Below the pieces are notes generated by a model. It was not told the DNA's origin and ran no database searches. It saw only the letters and a list, made by a program, of their open reading frames with translations. Made by a program: the position numbers and the translations under genes. From G020348385 sp964580235 (GTDB taxonomy: Bacteria > Acidobacteriota > Aminicenantia > Aminicenantales > Aminicenantaceae), in contig CAZOJY010000040.1 of the NCBI GenBank assembly GCA_964580235.1, positions 1-26,655 of the forward strand: a DNA stretch of 26,655 nt, read 5' to 3'. Below, piece by piece: positions 1 to 7,365 of this stretch (the stretch's first letter is position 1; each line of letters starts with the position of its first letter).

Positions 1-471
1 AGCAGGGGTCTGAAAGAGAAAAAATCGAACGTAAAAATATATGTTGTGGAGCCAGCCAACTCGGCCGTCATCCTCGGAGAATGTCCAGGTTATCATAGAA
101 TTCAGGGAATTGGAGAAGGATTCGTTCCTGATCTTTTGGAAGAGGGAAACTATGATGGAATTATTAAAGTCACAGACGCAGAGGCAAAAGCCACAGCGTG
201 CCGTTTGGCGCGGCTTGAAGGGATTTTTGCTGGTTATTCTGCAGGAGCTAATGTTTTTGCCAGCTTGAGGGTGGCGGGTGAAATGGAGGAGGGGCAAACC
301 GTAGTCACTGTTATTCCTGATTCGGGCATGAAATACCTGAGCACAGAGCTTTTCCATCGCAGCCCGGAAGTTTGTACCATTCATTGTTGCACCTTGACCA
401 GTCCTGATGCGAGGGAGACATGTTTGAAAGGGACCCCCCGTTGTTGTGTGCTTGAACCCTGTCATGTTTAG
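1..471 (+). CDS. cysK: Cysteine synthase (O-acetylserine sulfhydrylase), 3' part only
   Basis: The reading frame is open from base 1, so the start lies upstream of the window; a GTG at 46 is internal. The visible 156 codons match the C-terminal third of PLP-dependent cysteine synthases, which make L-cysteine from O-acetylserine and sulfide in the cytoplasm. Recognisable blocks are VEPANSAV, the GIGEGFVPDLL segment, the EGIFAGYSAGA segment near the PLP phosphate site, and the closing KYLSTELF block where family members normally end. Here about 38 extra residues follow, ending at the TAG at 469-471 and holding seven cysteines, several in CC pairs. This tail is not something I recognise; it may be a real extension or the result of a frame change near the end. 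Family call is firm; the exact subtype (CysK, CysM or a cystathionine beta-synthase-like enzyme) cannot be settled without the N-terminus. Confidence 0.85.
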   Translation, partial: SRGLKEKKSNVKIYVVEPANSAVILGECPGYHRIQGIGEGFVPDLLEEGNYDGIIKVTDAEAKATACRLARLEGIFAGYSAGANVFASLRVAGEMEEGQTVVTVIPDSGMKYLSTELFHRSPEVCTIHCCTLTSPDARETCLKGTPRCCVLEPCHV

Positions 472-506
472 AGTTCTGAGGACCCGAGTCCATTCGGGTC
501 TAAACA
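465..506 (+). terminator. Stem-loop at the end of the cysteine synthase gene, possible terminator
   Basis: A 7-bp perfect stem, GACCCGA (481-487) with TCGGGTC (494-500), encloses a 6-base loop. It can be extended by TGTTTA (465-470) pairing with TAAACA (501-506), leaving a 10-base bulge on the 5' side. The stem begins over the stop codon of the cysteine synthase. No run of T follows, so an intrinsic terminator is only a possibility; an RNA 3'-end stabiliser is another. Confidence 0.35.
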
Positions 507-680
507 GGATGTGAGGCAGGAGAACAGAATTGTGTTCCAAGAAAAAATATTCAGATAATCAGAAAATAAAATGAATCCTCAGTTCCAATTGAAACTCAAA
601 TAATTTCTTATTATTGGGGTTAACCTATTGAAATTACAATAAATGTACCTAGTTCGGGTCCTTGTTTGAAGTTAAATAAA

Positions 681-708
681 TTGACAGGGGTTGCTTTCTT
701 GACATAAA
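681..708 (+). promoter_or_regulatory. Candidate promoter of the deacylase operon
   Basis: A perfect -35 hexamer TTGACA (681-686) is followed after 16 bases by CATAAA (703-708), a 4-of-6 match to the -10 consensus. Transcription would begin near 715, about 14 bases before the ATG at 729. TTGACA also occurs at 699-704 and 710-715, so the assignment is not unique. The rest of the 472-728 gap holds only the stem-loop listed above. Confidence 0.35.
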
Positions 709-728
709 ATTGACAACTCCGCAGAGGC

Positions 729-2366
729 ATGATTAAGAGGCTATTCCGAATATCTTCATATTTTGGCGCTCTTTTTATTTTCTTTTTTATCTTAAAAAGT
801 TTTACTCCTGAACAAGACTTTACCATTCTGATTAAAAATGGCTTTATCCTTGACGGCACCGGAAATCCATGGTTTAAAGGCGATATCGGAATCAATGGCA
901 AAAAAATAGTTAAGATTGGAAACCTAACCAAAAGCAAAGCCGGGAAAACAATCGATGCAACGAATCTGATAATCACCCCTGGTTTTATAGATGTCCACAC
1001 CCATTGTGACCGCCTGATTACAGAAGTCCCCACTGTTGACAACTATGTCCTCCAGGGAGTCACAACGGTAATAGGGGGCAACTGCGGAGGCCATCCTTAT
1101 CCACTTTCCGCCCTATTCCTTAAACTGGAAGCAAACGGAATCGCGATCAATTTCGGTTGTTTGGTGGGACACAATACAATACGCCGGGAAGTCATGGGAC
1201 TCAAGATGGCTCCTCCGACAGATAATGAGTTGGATGAGATGAAAAGTCTGATCAAAAAAGAAATGGAAGCAGGTGCCATCGGTTTTTCTACAGGGCTGTC
1301 TTACCTTCCCGGGACTTATTCAGACACCTCGGAATTGGTCTCCCTTGCGTCAGCGATCGTTCCCTTCGACGGAATCTATACATCTCATATAAGAGATCAG
1401 GGGAAAAAAATCACTCCAGCCATACAAGAGGCTGTAGAGGTGGGAGAAAAAAACAAAATACCTGTATTGATTTCTCACATAAAACTTGCCGAAGATGTGG
1501 TCTGGGGAAAACCTGAAATGATTACAAAGCCCGTTGAAATGGCTAGGAAAAGGGGCGTTGAAGTTTTTCTTGACCAATATCCTTATACCGCAACCAGTTC
1601 TGGTTTTACGAGCAGTTTTCCTTCTTGGTGTTTTGAAGGTGGGAAAGAAAAGTTTTTGGAAAGATTGAAGAATAAGGGGACATATCAAAGGATCAAATCC
1701 TATGTCATCGGGAGGCGGCTTACTTCAAAGAAAAACATCGACAAACTCGCAGCAATTTACATCGCTCGTTCGCGAGAATTCCCTGATTATGAGGGCAAAA
1801 ACCTCCGAGAAATTCTCATGTCCCAGAAAAAAGAGCCGACGATTGAAAACGCCGCAGATCTGATCATCGATATTGAAAAGAATGGCGGGGCCAGCGGCAT
1901 ATTTTTCCAGATGGATGAAAACGATGTGGAGTATTTGATGCGGCTGCCGTACACGATGCATGCCTCGGATGGAAGCGTTCAGATTAAGGGAATCGGTATG
2001 CCCCATCCGAGGAGCTATGGGACATTCCCGAGAGTCATTTCCAGATATGTCAGGGAAAGGGGCGTAATAACCTTAGAGGAGGCCGTTCGGAAGATGACGT
2101 CTTTGCCTGCACAGATGTTCCGAATCCGGCAGAGAGGGATGATCAGAGAAAAAATGTATGCGGATATCACGGTTTTTGACTACAAATCATTCAAAGACAG
2201 AGCAACTTTTGCTGATCCTCACCAGTACAGTCAGGGACTCGTGTATGTCATTGTCAATGGAGAGATTGTGGTCGCAAACGGGGCATATCATGCGGGGACC
2301 CTTCCAGGAATGGTCCTATACGGTCAGGGAAAAAAACAGGAGGAAGATCATGATAATCAAAATTGA
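729..2366 (+). CDS. N-acyl-D-amino-acid deacylase family amidohydrolase, membrane-anchored
   Basis: A 545-residue zinc amidohydrolase of the D-aminoacylase family, which hydrolyses N-acyl-D-amino acids (or related N-acylated compounds or D-dipeptides) to free the amino acid. Metal and catalytic positions are all visible: HTHCD at 90-94, the bridging cysteine in NCG at 118-120, His220 in SHIR, His250 in SHIK, and Asp414 in HASDGS, followed by the family's HPRSYGTFPR block near 426-435. The His220 and His250 numbers coincide with those known for the Alcaligenes enzyme. Residues 1-22 form a basic start followed by a hydrophobic stretch with no clear cleavage site, so a membrane anchor or uncleaved export signal is likely. 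The last 17 bases overlap the cupin gene, whose Shine-Dalgarno lies inside this gene; the two are surely cotranscribed. Exact substrate is unknown. Confidence 0.9.
   Translation: MIKRLFRISSYFGALFIFFFILKSFTPEQDFTILIKNGFILDGTGNPWFKGDIGINGKKIVKIGNLTKSKAGKTIDATNLIITPGFIDVHTHCDRLITEVPTVDNYVLQGVTTVIGGNCGGHPYPLSALFLKLEANGIAINFGCLVGHNTIRREVMGLKMAPPTDNELDEMKSLIKKEMEAGAIGFSTGLSYLPGTYSDTSELVSLASAIVPFDGIYTSHIRDQGKKITPAIQEAVEVGEKNKIPVLISHIKLAEDVVWGKPEMITKPVEMARKRGVEVFLDQYPYTATSSGFTSSFPSWCFEGGKEKFLERLKNKGTYQRIKSYVIGRRLTSKKNIDKLAAIYIARSREFPDYEGKNLREILMSQKKEPTIENAADLIIDIEKNGGASGIFFQMDENDVEYLMRLPYTMHASDGSVQIKGIGMPHPRSYGTFPRVISRYVRERGVITLEEAVRKMTSLPAQMFRIRQRGMIREKMYADITVFDYKSFKDRATFADPHQYSQGLVYVIVNGEIVVANGAYHAGTLPGMVLYGQGKKQEEDHDNQN
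2338..2343 (+). promoter_or_regulatory. Shine-Dalgarno that fixes the cupin start
   Basis: AGGAGG lies six bases before the ATG at 2350. The open frame runs upstream to 2158, but this site and the cupin domain boundary support the internal ATG. Confidence 0.8.
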
Positions 2367-2703
2367 GCAAGAAATTCCAGCGGCTTTTGTAGAAGAAGAA
2401 GGTGTTCACGATGTTACGAGAAGAATCCTGATCGGCCCTAGCGATGGCTCATCAAATATCATTATGCGATATTTCAAAGTGATGCCGGGAGGGAATACCC
2501 CCTTCCACAGCCATGACTTCGAGCATGTCCTGCGTGTGGAAAAGGGGAGAGGTTTTGTTGTCGATGCTTCTGGAAAAGACATCCCCATTTCTCCAGGCCA
2601 TAGTGTATTTATTGCGGCAGGAGAAAAGCATCAATTTAAGAATCCGAATAAGGAACCATTTGAATTTTTATGCACAATATTAAATCCAGAAATGGGCAAA
2701 TAG
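2350..2703 (+). CDS. Small single-domain cupin protein
   Basis: A 117-residue single cupin barrel. Motif 1 is seen as GGNTPFHSHDFEHVLRVEKG (two metal-binding histidines, then the glycine), and motif 2 as GHSVFIAAGEKHQFKN with the third histidine. Most such proteins bind Fe, Mn or Zn and act as small isomerases, dioxygenases or sensors of small molecules, but nothing in the sequence picks one. The glutamate of the usual HxHxxxxE pattern falls at HSHDFEH, so metal binding looks intact. The start at 2350 follows an AGGAGG site and overlaps the end of the deacylase gene by 17 bases, so translation is probably coupled. A role next to the deacylase, such as handling its product, is inference from position only. 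Confidence 0.85.
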   Translation: MIIKIEQEIPAAFVEEEGVHDVTRRILIGPSDGSSNIIMRYFKVMPGGNTPFHSHDFEHVLRVEKGRGFVVDASGKDIPISPGHSVFIAAGEKHQFKNPNKEPFEFLCTILNPEMGK

Positions 2704-2721
2704 CTACGGCCAGTTTTTGTC

Positions 2722-3705
2722 ATGAAATTTAACACGAACAAAGCCATTGAATTTCTTCTTGCCAGGGGTAACCTTCCGATTCTGTATTGGCTCAAAAAAG
2801 AAATCCTTGAGGTTCCTGTGGAAAGGGAACAAAAGAACCTGCAGAAGTATGCCGCCCGTATTCGCATCCTTAAACGCCAAAAACCAAACGGTGGTTGGAG
2901 TAAAAAGAAGTATGAGGGACATCCGCGGTGGGAAAAAACATATTACATCGTTGATACTCTTCAGAATGGTAATAAGCTTTACAACTTTGGATGCACTCTA
3001 AAAGAAAAAGGAGTTCAAAAAGCAATAAAATTTTTGCTTTCGACCCAATCAAAAGAAGGGGACTTTCGTGGTGCCTATCTTAACGAATATGCACCTACCT
3101 ATCATGCTCTGATACTGGAGCTGCTCTGTATGTTTGGCAAAGATGATGACAACAGGGTTCAAAAGGGCTTTCGCTGGCTCGTCCGGAATAGACAACACGA
3201 TGGAGGATGGGTAATCCCTTACAGAACCATCGATAGAGAAGAACTCAAAAAGCGATATAATCTGGATGCCCAGATGAAACTCAACCCTGTGAAGCCTGAC
3301 AAATCCCGACCTTTTTCCCATCTTGTTACAGGCATGGTTCTACGAGCATTCGCGGCTTCGCCCACCTGGAGAAAAAGCAAAGCAGCAAAGAGAGCCGGGG
3401 AATTGGTAACAGGGAGGTTTTTTAAACCTGATGCTTATGAGGATAGGGTCTTGGCTTCCTTCTGGGAAGAAATCACTTATCCCTACTGGGCTACTGATAT
3501 TCTTAGCTGTTTAGACTCTCTCTCTCGCATCGGCTTTTCCCCTGAAGAAGACGGAATTCAAAACGCCTTGGAATGGCTGCAAAAAAAGCAGACCCCTCAA
3601 GGCTACTGGAAATCCGGATTAAAAAAATCCACATTGGAAGATCATCTGTGGGTTACTCTTGCGGTACTAGGAGTGATCAAAAGGTTTGGTTTTCTAGAAC
3701 TTTGA
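2722..3705 (+). CDS. Alpha/alpha-toroid protein of the prenyltransferase / terpenoid-cyclase fold
   Basis: A 327-residue protein with repeats typical of the squalene-cyclase / prenyltransferase alpha-alpha barrel: each has a helix pair and a turn rich in Q, G and W. Clear copies are RQKPNGGWSKKKY near 53, STQSKEGDFRG near 106, RNRQHDGGWVIPY near 146 and KKQTPQGYWKSG near 290. There is no DCTAE or DXDD motif of the true triterpene and diterpene cyclases, so catalysis of cyclisation is doubtful; stand-alone toroid proteins of this kind are usually annotated as hypothetical. No signal peptide or membrane segment is visible. It starts 18 bases after the cupin gene, with no clear Shine-Dalgarno, and is probably in the same transcript. 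Function is unknown. Confidence 0.75.
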   Translation: MKFNTNKAIEFLLARGNLPILYWLKKEILEVPVEREQKNLQKYAARIRILKRQKPNGGWSKKKYEGHPRWEKTYYIVDTLQNGNKLYNFGCTLKEKGVQKAIKFLLSTQSKEGDFRGAYLNEYAPTYHALILELLCMFGKDDDNRVQKGFRWLVRNRQHDGGWVIPYRTIDREELKKRYNLDAQMKLNPVKPDKSRPFSHLVTGMVLRAFAASPTWRKSKAAKRAGELVTGRFFKPDAYEDRVLASFWEEITYPYWATDILSCLDSLSRIGFSPEEDGIQNALEWLQKKQTPQGYWKSGLKKSTLEDHLWVTLAVLGVIKRFGFLEL

Positions 3706-3771
3706 TTAGCCTGGATAATTCAGGTTGGTTTATTGGTTGCGTCCATTTTTCGTCGATCAAAAAAAATTATT

Positions 3772-4257
3772 ATGAAGTATTACATTAGCCTTGGCAGCAA
3801 TATTGGCAAGAAAGAGAAAAATCTTGAACGAGCCAGAAATTTGTTGAAAAAATATGGGGCGCAAATTATCAATAAATCCTCCATATACCAGACATCTCCA
3901 GTAGGAGATACAAAACAGCCGTGGTTCTTAAATCAAGTGTTAGAAGTGCGGATAGAATCAGAACCAAAGTCATTTTTGCACTTGGTGAAGAAGATTGAAA
4001 AAAAAATGGGAAGAATTTCCACTTCTCTGAGAGGGCCGAGATGCATAGACATTGATATTCTCCTTGCAGAGAACAGCATTGTCTGCTCTGAAGAACTCAG
4101 TATTCCCCATCCAGAATTGGCAAACAGAAATTTTGTGCTCGTTCCATTGAAAGAGATCGCGTTTGACCGCATCCATCCTGTGCTAAAGAAAAAAATCGGG
4201 GACTTGTGGCGAAAGTCCAGTGATACGTCAAAGGTCAAGCTTTATGTCCCCGAATAA
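3772..4257 (+). CDS. folK: 2-amino-4-hydroxy-6-hydroxymethyldihydropteridine pyrophosphokinase
   Basis: A 161-residue HPPK, which transfers pyrophosphate from ATP to 6-hydroxymethyl-7,8-dihydropterin in cytoplasmic folate synthesis. The family blocks are all present: ISLGSNIG at 5-12, the SSIYQTSPVGDTKQPWFLNQV stretch (residues about 40-60) that lines the pterin site, RGPRCIDIDIL with the two magnesium-binding aspartates near 98-102, and the PHPELANRNFVLVPL block. The ATG at 3772 gives the normal N-terminus (MKYYISLGSN); an in-frame TTG at 3733 would add 13 residues that do not resemble the family. No clear Shine-Dalgarno is seen. No other folate gene is nearby. The 3' end overlaps the convergent peptidase gene by 16 bases. 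Confidence 0.95.
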   Translation: MKYYISLGSNIGKKEKNLERARNLLKKYGAQIINKSSIYQTSPVGDTKQPWFLNQVLEVRIESEPKSFLHLVKKIEKKMGRISTSLRGPRCIDIDILLAENSIVCSEELSIPHPELANRNFVLVPLKEIAFDRIHPVLKKKIGDLWRKSSDTSKVKLYVPE

Positions 4258-6848
4258 AAAACCGCGTTAAACAGAAGTTTAAATGTTCCATAAGGCTGGG
4301 CTCTGAACTGGACAGGAAATCCTAGCAGGATGATTTTTCCTTTTGCATAGGGAACCTCGACGATAGAGCTTTTTTGCCTGAGGAGAGTGTCCCCAAAAAT
4401 CCAACCGCTCATCAGCGGATTTTCTCCCGGGTACTTGGCGACTGTCTTTATTTCCTCTTTGTCATCAAAGGATGGCATAATGGTAAAAGCACAACTGCCA
4501 TCAAATATGGTCCCTGTTTCCTTAGGCATCCCAAAAGCGATTGGGTGTTCTGTATCGAATTCCATCCGGAGAATCGATCCGTCACATACAAATTTTTTCC
4601 TCTCGATCCCTCTCAGGACATTTTTCACCGGAATATTAAAATGCTCCACTGCAAAATTGCAGCTTGAATTCAGGAAAATCAAAGTCCCTCCGCTCTTCAC
4701 AAAAGTCTTCAAATTACGCACACCATTTGGCGTTATTCCCCCAATATATTGGGGAGGCATGGTCCCTTTGGCATGGCCGTTTACGATCGATCCAGAACGG
4801 CGTGAGCTGGGGAAAATAATCACATCATAGTTGTGATTAAGATTTCCTGCGCGAATATCTGAATCATGGACATGATTGAAAGGGAATTCATGCTTTTCTA
4901 GGATGAAACGCGTCCAGCCTTCATCAGCATTGGCTATCCATGATTTGTAAATGCCCAGCCGGACCGGTTTTATGCTGGCTAATTCGGCCTCGGGTTTTTT
5001 AGATAGCCCCACAATCTTTAAATCCAGTTCCTCAGCTAATTTTTGCATAAAGGACGCTTTAATACTACGCGAGGGAACAACAATAGCTCCAGCGTTGAAT
5101 TTTTGGCTGCCGATGATAAATGAGGATTTTGACCAGAAGACCGATCCCCCTGATTCGAGAATTCGGTTCATCGCCTTGAAGCTGTTGTTTTCTTCATGTC
5201 TAAGAATGTAGGCATAACCGGCACTCCCTAAGAGCTCGCCTTCCTGGAATTTTGCCTCTCTCACAGAATCCATGGCTGAATTTATCGGGCTATTCGCTGC
5301 CCGTACGCGGACGCCGAACTGAAAAGGAAGGGTCCATCCCATCAAATCATACGATCCAAAAGGCGCTCCCTCGAATTTCTTGGGACTGATGAGGCCCTGC
5401 CACAGATCGGGATATTTTCTCATATCAGGATAATGCTGCTCTTCGAACACGTTTTTGATGAATAAGGCAAAGGGCTGGCTCATCGGGATGATAAAAGTTC
5501 CAGCGGGATACTCAATGCCATCACAAGAAAAGGACTCCGTGCTATGATAGACCTGGATTCCAAGAAGAATCATTCTGTTGAGAAGAAGGGAGGCATTCCC
5601 CGGATCATCTTGTTTTTTTGGAATAATCCATGCGTACGGCGGCTCTTTTGTGAATTTCTGGATGACATCGGATCCCATCCGGTATTTGTTGTACAGGAGT
5701 TCCTCGCGGTATTTGGCCGCGACATCGAGAACAGCCATGGAGGCTGTTTGGCAGTAATCCACCGCATCTTTTAACCTCCACCACCCTCCTTTCCACGGGC
5801 TGGGATAAAAGGCAGACATCGTCAGATCCCGGTATTCTTCGGGAAAGTCCCGGATCGTGTAAAAATGAGGGGTGGCATAACGATACAGAGCTGTCTCTGT
5901 CAGGATGGAAATGATGTTATGAGAATCCACAACCTGGGTTACGTATCCTGGATACCATGTGTCGAATACGATGCGAGATATGGCACCTTTCTTCCCCTCC
6001 TTATCAAAAGCTGCTCCCATAGCCGAACCGATCAGATTTTGCCAGCGGACAACGAGTGGGTGAACATTAGGATTTGTTGGTTCAGAATTGGGAGGAATCC
6101 ATATTCGGGCGGGAAACGGTGCAGTTTGGTGATGATTATACAGGATGACTGGATACCACTCTTTTGTTACGAGTTTGGTTATATTCTGAGTTTCGACCAG
6201 ATTGCAAATGTAAGAGTCTCGATTGTTATCATGGCCCGCATACACATGATATAGCCAGGGCATTGAAGAGATTTCATAAGGTGTTCCCACATTTGGATGG
6301 TACCATTCGGCAAGTAGATTCATTCCGTCCGGATTGGCAAAAACCAAGATGAGAAGGACATTTTCGAGGATATTCAGAGTTTTGGGATCATTGGCGGCCA
6401 CCAGATTATAGGCGAGCTGGATGTTGTGTTGGGCTGGTGCACATTCGGATGCATGCAATCCGCCATCTATGTAAACAATCGCTTTTCCTTCTTTGGCTAG
6501 TTTGATGGCCGCTTCAGCAGAGAGACCTTTAGCCAATGTGAGCTTTTGGGCAATTCCTTTATAATTATCTAGATTTTTTAAATTTTTAGGTTCGGATATG
6601 ACCGCATAAGTCATGGTCTGTCCCATCGAGGTTTTTCCCATTTCGTACAGCTTTATTCTCTCCGATAACTTCTCTAAAACCTTAAAATACGCAATGGCCT
6701 GTGTATAGGTGGCCAGATGGTAGTCTGCTCCCACATCAAATCCCAGCACTTCCTTTGGTGAGGGGACAGACTGTCCGAAGCTAAAGGAGAATAAAGAGAT
6801 GAGAAAAATGAATAGAATCAGTACGGTAGACACCTTAAATTTACACAT
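4242..6848 (-). CDS. Secreted M14-family zinc carboxypeptidase-like protein with a large C-terminal extension
   Basis: An 868-residue exported protein. Residues 1-26 are a signal peptide (MCKFKVS, hydrophobic core, FGQ/S). The M14 catalytic domain spans about 40-370: zinc ligands His132 and Glu135 in HASE, NPDG near 172, NNRD near 208 with the substrate-binding arginine, the third zinc histidine in YNHHQ near 239, and a catalytic glutamate in ILTETA near 318. The C-terminal half carries a Rossmann-like segment (about 635-868, YDVIIFPSS) resembling class I glutamine-amidotransferase-like beta domains seen in long M14 proteins. It probably trims peptides outside the cytoplasm. The in-frame ATGs at 6860 and 6851 lie on or too near GGAGGG (6858-6853); the ATG at 6848 is four bases after it and was chosen. 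It stands alone and is convergent with folK. Confidence 0.88.
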   Translation of the reverse strand: MCKFKVSTVLILFIFLISLFSFSFGQSVPSPKEVLGFDVGADYHLATYTQAIAYFKVLEKLSERIKLYEMGKTSMGQTMTYAVISEPKNLKNLDNYKGIAQKLTLAKGLSAEAAIKLAKEGKAIVYIDGGLHASECAPAQHNIQLAYNLVAANDPKTLNILENVLLILVFANPDGMNLLAEWYHPNVGTPYEISSMPWLYHVYAGHDNNRDSYICNLVETQNITKLVTKEWYPVILYNHHQTAPFPARIWIPPNSEPTNPNVHPLVVRWQNLIGSAMGAAFDKEGKKGAISRIVFDTWYPGYVTQVVDSHNIISILTETALYRYATPHFYTIRDFPEEYRDLTMSAFYPSPWKGGWWRLKDAVDYCQTASMAVLDVAAKYREELLYNKYRMGSDVIQKFTKEPPYAWIIPKKQDDPGNASLLLNRMILLGIQVYHSTESFSCDGIEYPAGTFIIPMSQPFALFIKNVFEEQHYPDMRKYPDLWQGLISPKKFEGAPFGSYDLMGWTLPFQFGVRVRAANSPINSAMDSVREAKFQEGELLGSAGYAYILRHEENNSFKAMNRILESGGSVFWSKSSFIIGSQKFNAGAIVVPSRSIKASFMQKLAEELDLKIVGLSKKPEAELASIKPVRLGIYKSWIANADEGWTRFILEKHEFPFNHVHDSDIRAGNLNHNYDVIIFPSSRRSGSIVNGHAKGTMPPQYIGGITPNGVRNLKTFVKSGGTLIFLNSSCNFAVEHFNIPVKNVLRGIERKKFVCDGSILRMEFDTEHPIAFGMPKETGTIFDGSCAFTIMPSFDDKEEIKTVAKYPGENPLMSGWIFGDTLLRQKSSIVEVPYAKGKIILLGFPVQFRAQPYGTFKLLFNAVFYSGT

Positions 6849-6884
6849 CATTCCCTCCATGATAATTGATCCTGAACGTTTTCT

Positions 6885-6913
6885 TCTATTTTTCCATAAG
6901 GTATGTTCGTCAA
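6885..6913 (-). promoter_or_regulatory. Candidate promoter of the M14 peptidase gene
   Basis: On the minus strand TTGACG (6913-6908) is followed after 17 bases by AATAGA (6890-6885), a weak -10. The start of transcription would be near 6878, giving a leader of about 30 bases. The -35 match is good and the -10 is poor. Confidence 0.35.
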
Positions 6914-6984
6914 TGCATAAAAATGACCCATGGAATATATTATTTTCATTGGCATTTTTTTATAAATAATTCAGGTTATTCAGG

Positions 6985-7365
6985 TTAGAATGCATCTTTA
7001 TAGTGTGATAAAGAATAAGTGCCATTTTCGTTGAAAATTAGGGAAACCACATCAAAACGGCATTCCACCTCATCTAAATTGTTCAGGGCTAGATAGCCCT
7101 CAGCGATTTTTCGAATCTGCCTTTGTTTTTGCCGATCCACGGATTCTTCTGGAAAACCAAGCGCCCCTTGGCTCCGTGTTTTCACCTCGACAAAAACAAG
7201 TGTCTTCCCCTCATATGCGATCAGGTCGATTTCACCTCTGTAAAGACGATACCCCTTCGAAACTACCCGAAATTTTTTCTTTCGCAGATACTTTTGAGCG
7301 ATGTCTTCTCCAAGTCTGCCGAGTTTGTGGGATGAATAAATTTTCACTTTTTGATAATTTTCCAC
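6985..7365 (-). CDS. yraN: YraN family (UPF0102) nuclease-fold protein
   Basis: A 126-residue protein of the UPF0102 / YraN family, which has the restriction-endonuclease-like fold; its cellular role is not settled. The core motif is complete: Glu45 and Asp47 in GEIDLIA, then Glu60 and Lys62 in FVEVKTR, the D...ExK nuclease pattern. LGEDIAQKYL near 18-27 and the SVDRQKQRQI helix near 75-84 are also typical. Length is normal. It starts with GTG four bases after a GGAG, 22 bases inside the end of cysS, so it is read from the cysS transcript. A short direct repeat of ATTCAGGTT sits just beyond its stop codon. Confidence 0.92.
   Translation of the reverse strand: MENYQKVKIYSSHKLGRLGEDIAQKYLRKKKFRVVSKGYRLYRGEIDLIAYEGKTLVFVEVKTRSQGALGFPEESVDRQKQRQIRKIAEGYLALNNLDEVECRFDVVSLIFNENGTYSLSHYKDAF

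Noticed and set aside
620..1042. Minus-strand open frame opposite the deacylase start
   Set aside because: Antisense shadow of the amidohydrolase gene, with no recognisable domain or ribosome site.
2158..2349. Longer cupin protein starting at 2158
   Set aside because: This part lies inside the deacylase gene in another frame and does not resemble a cupin; AGGAGG at 2338 points to the ATG at 2350.
6968..6985. Tandem ATTCAGGTT repeat after yraN as an attachment site or operator
   Set aside because: Only two short copies, beside a stop codon, with no mobile gene nearby; chance is enough to explain it.
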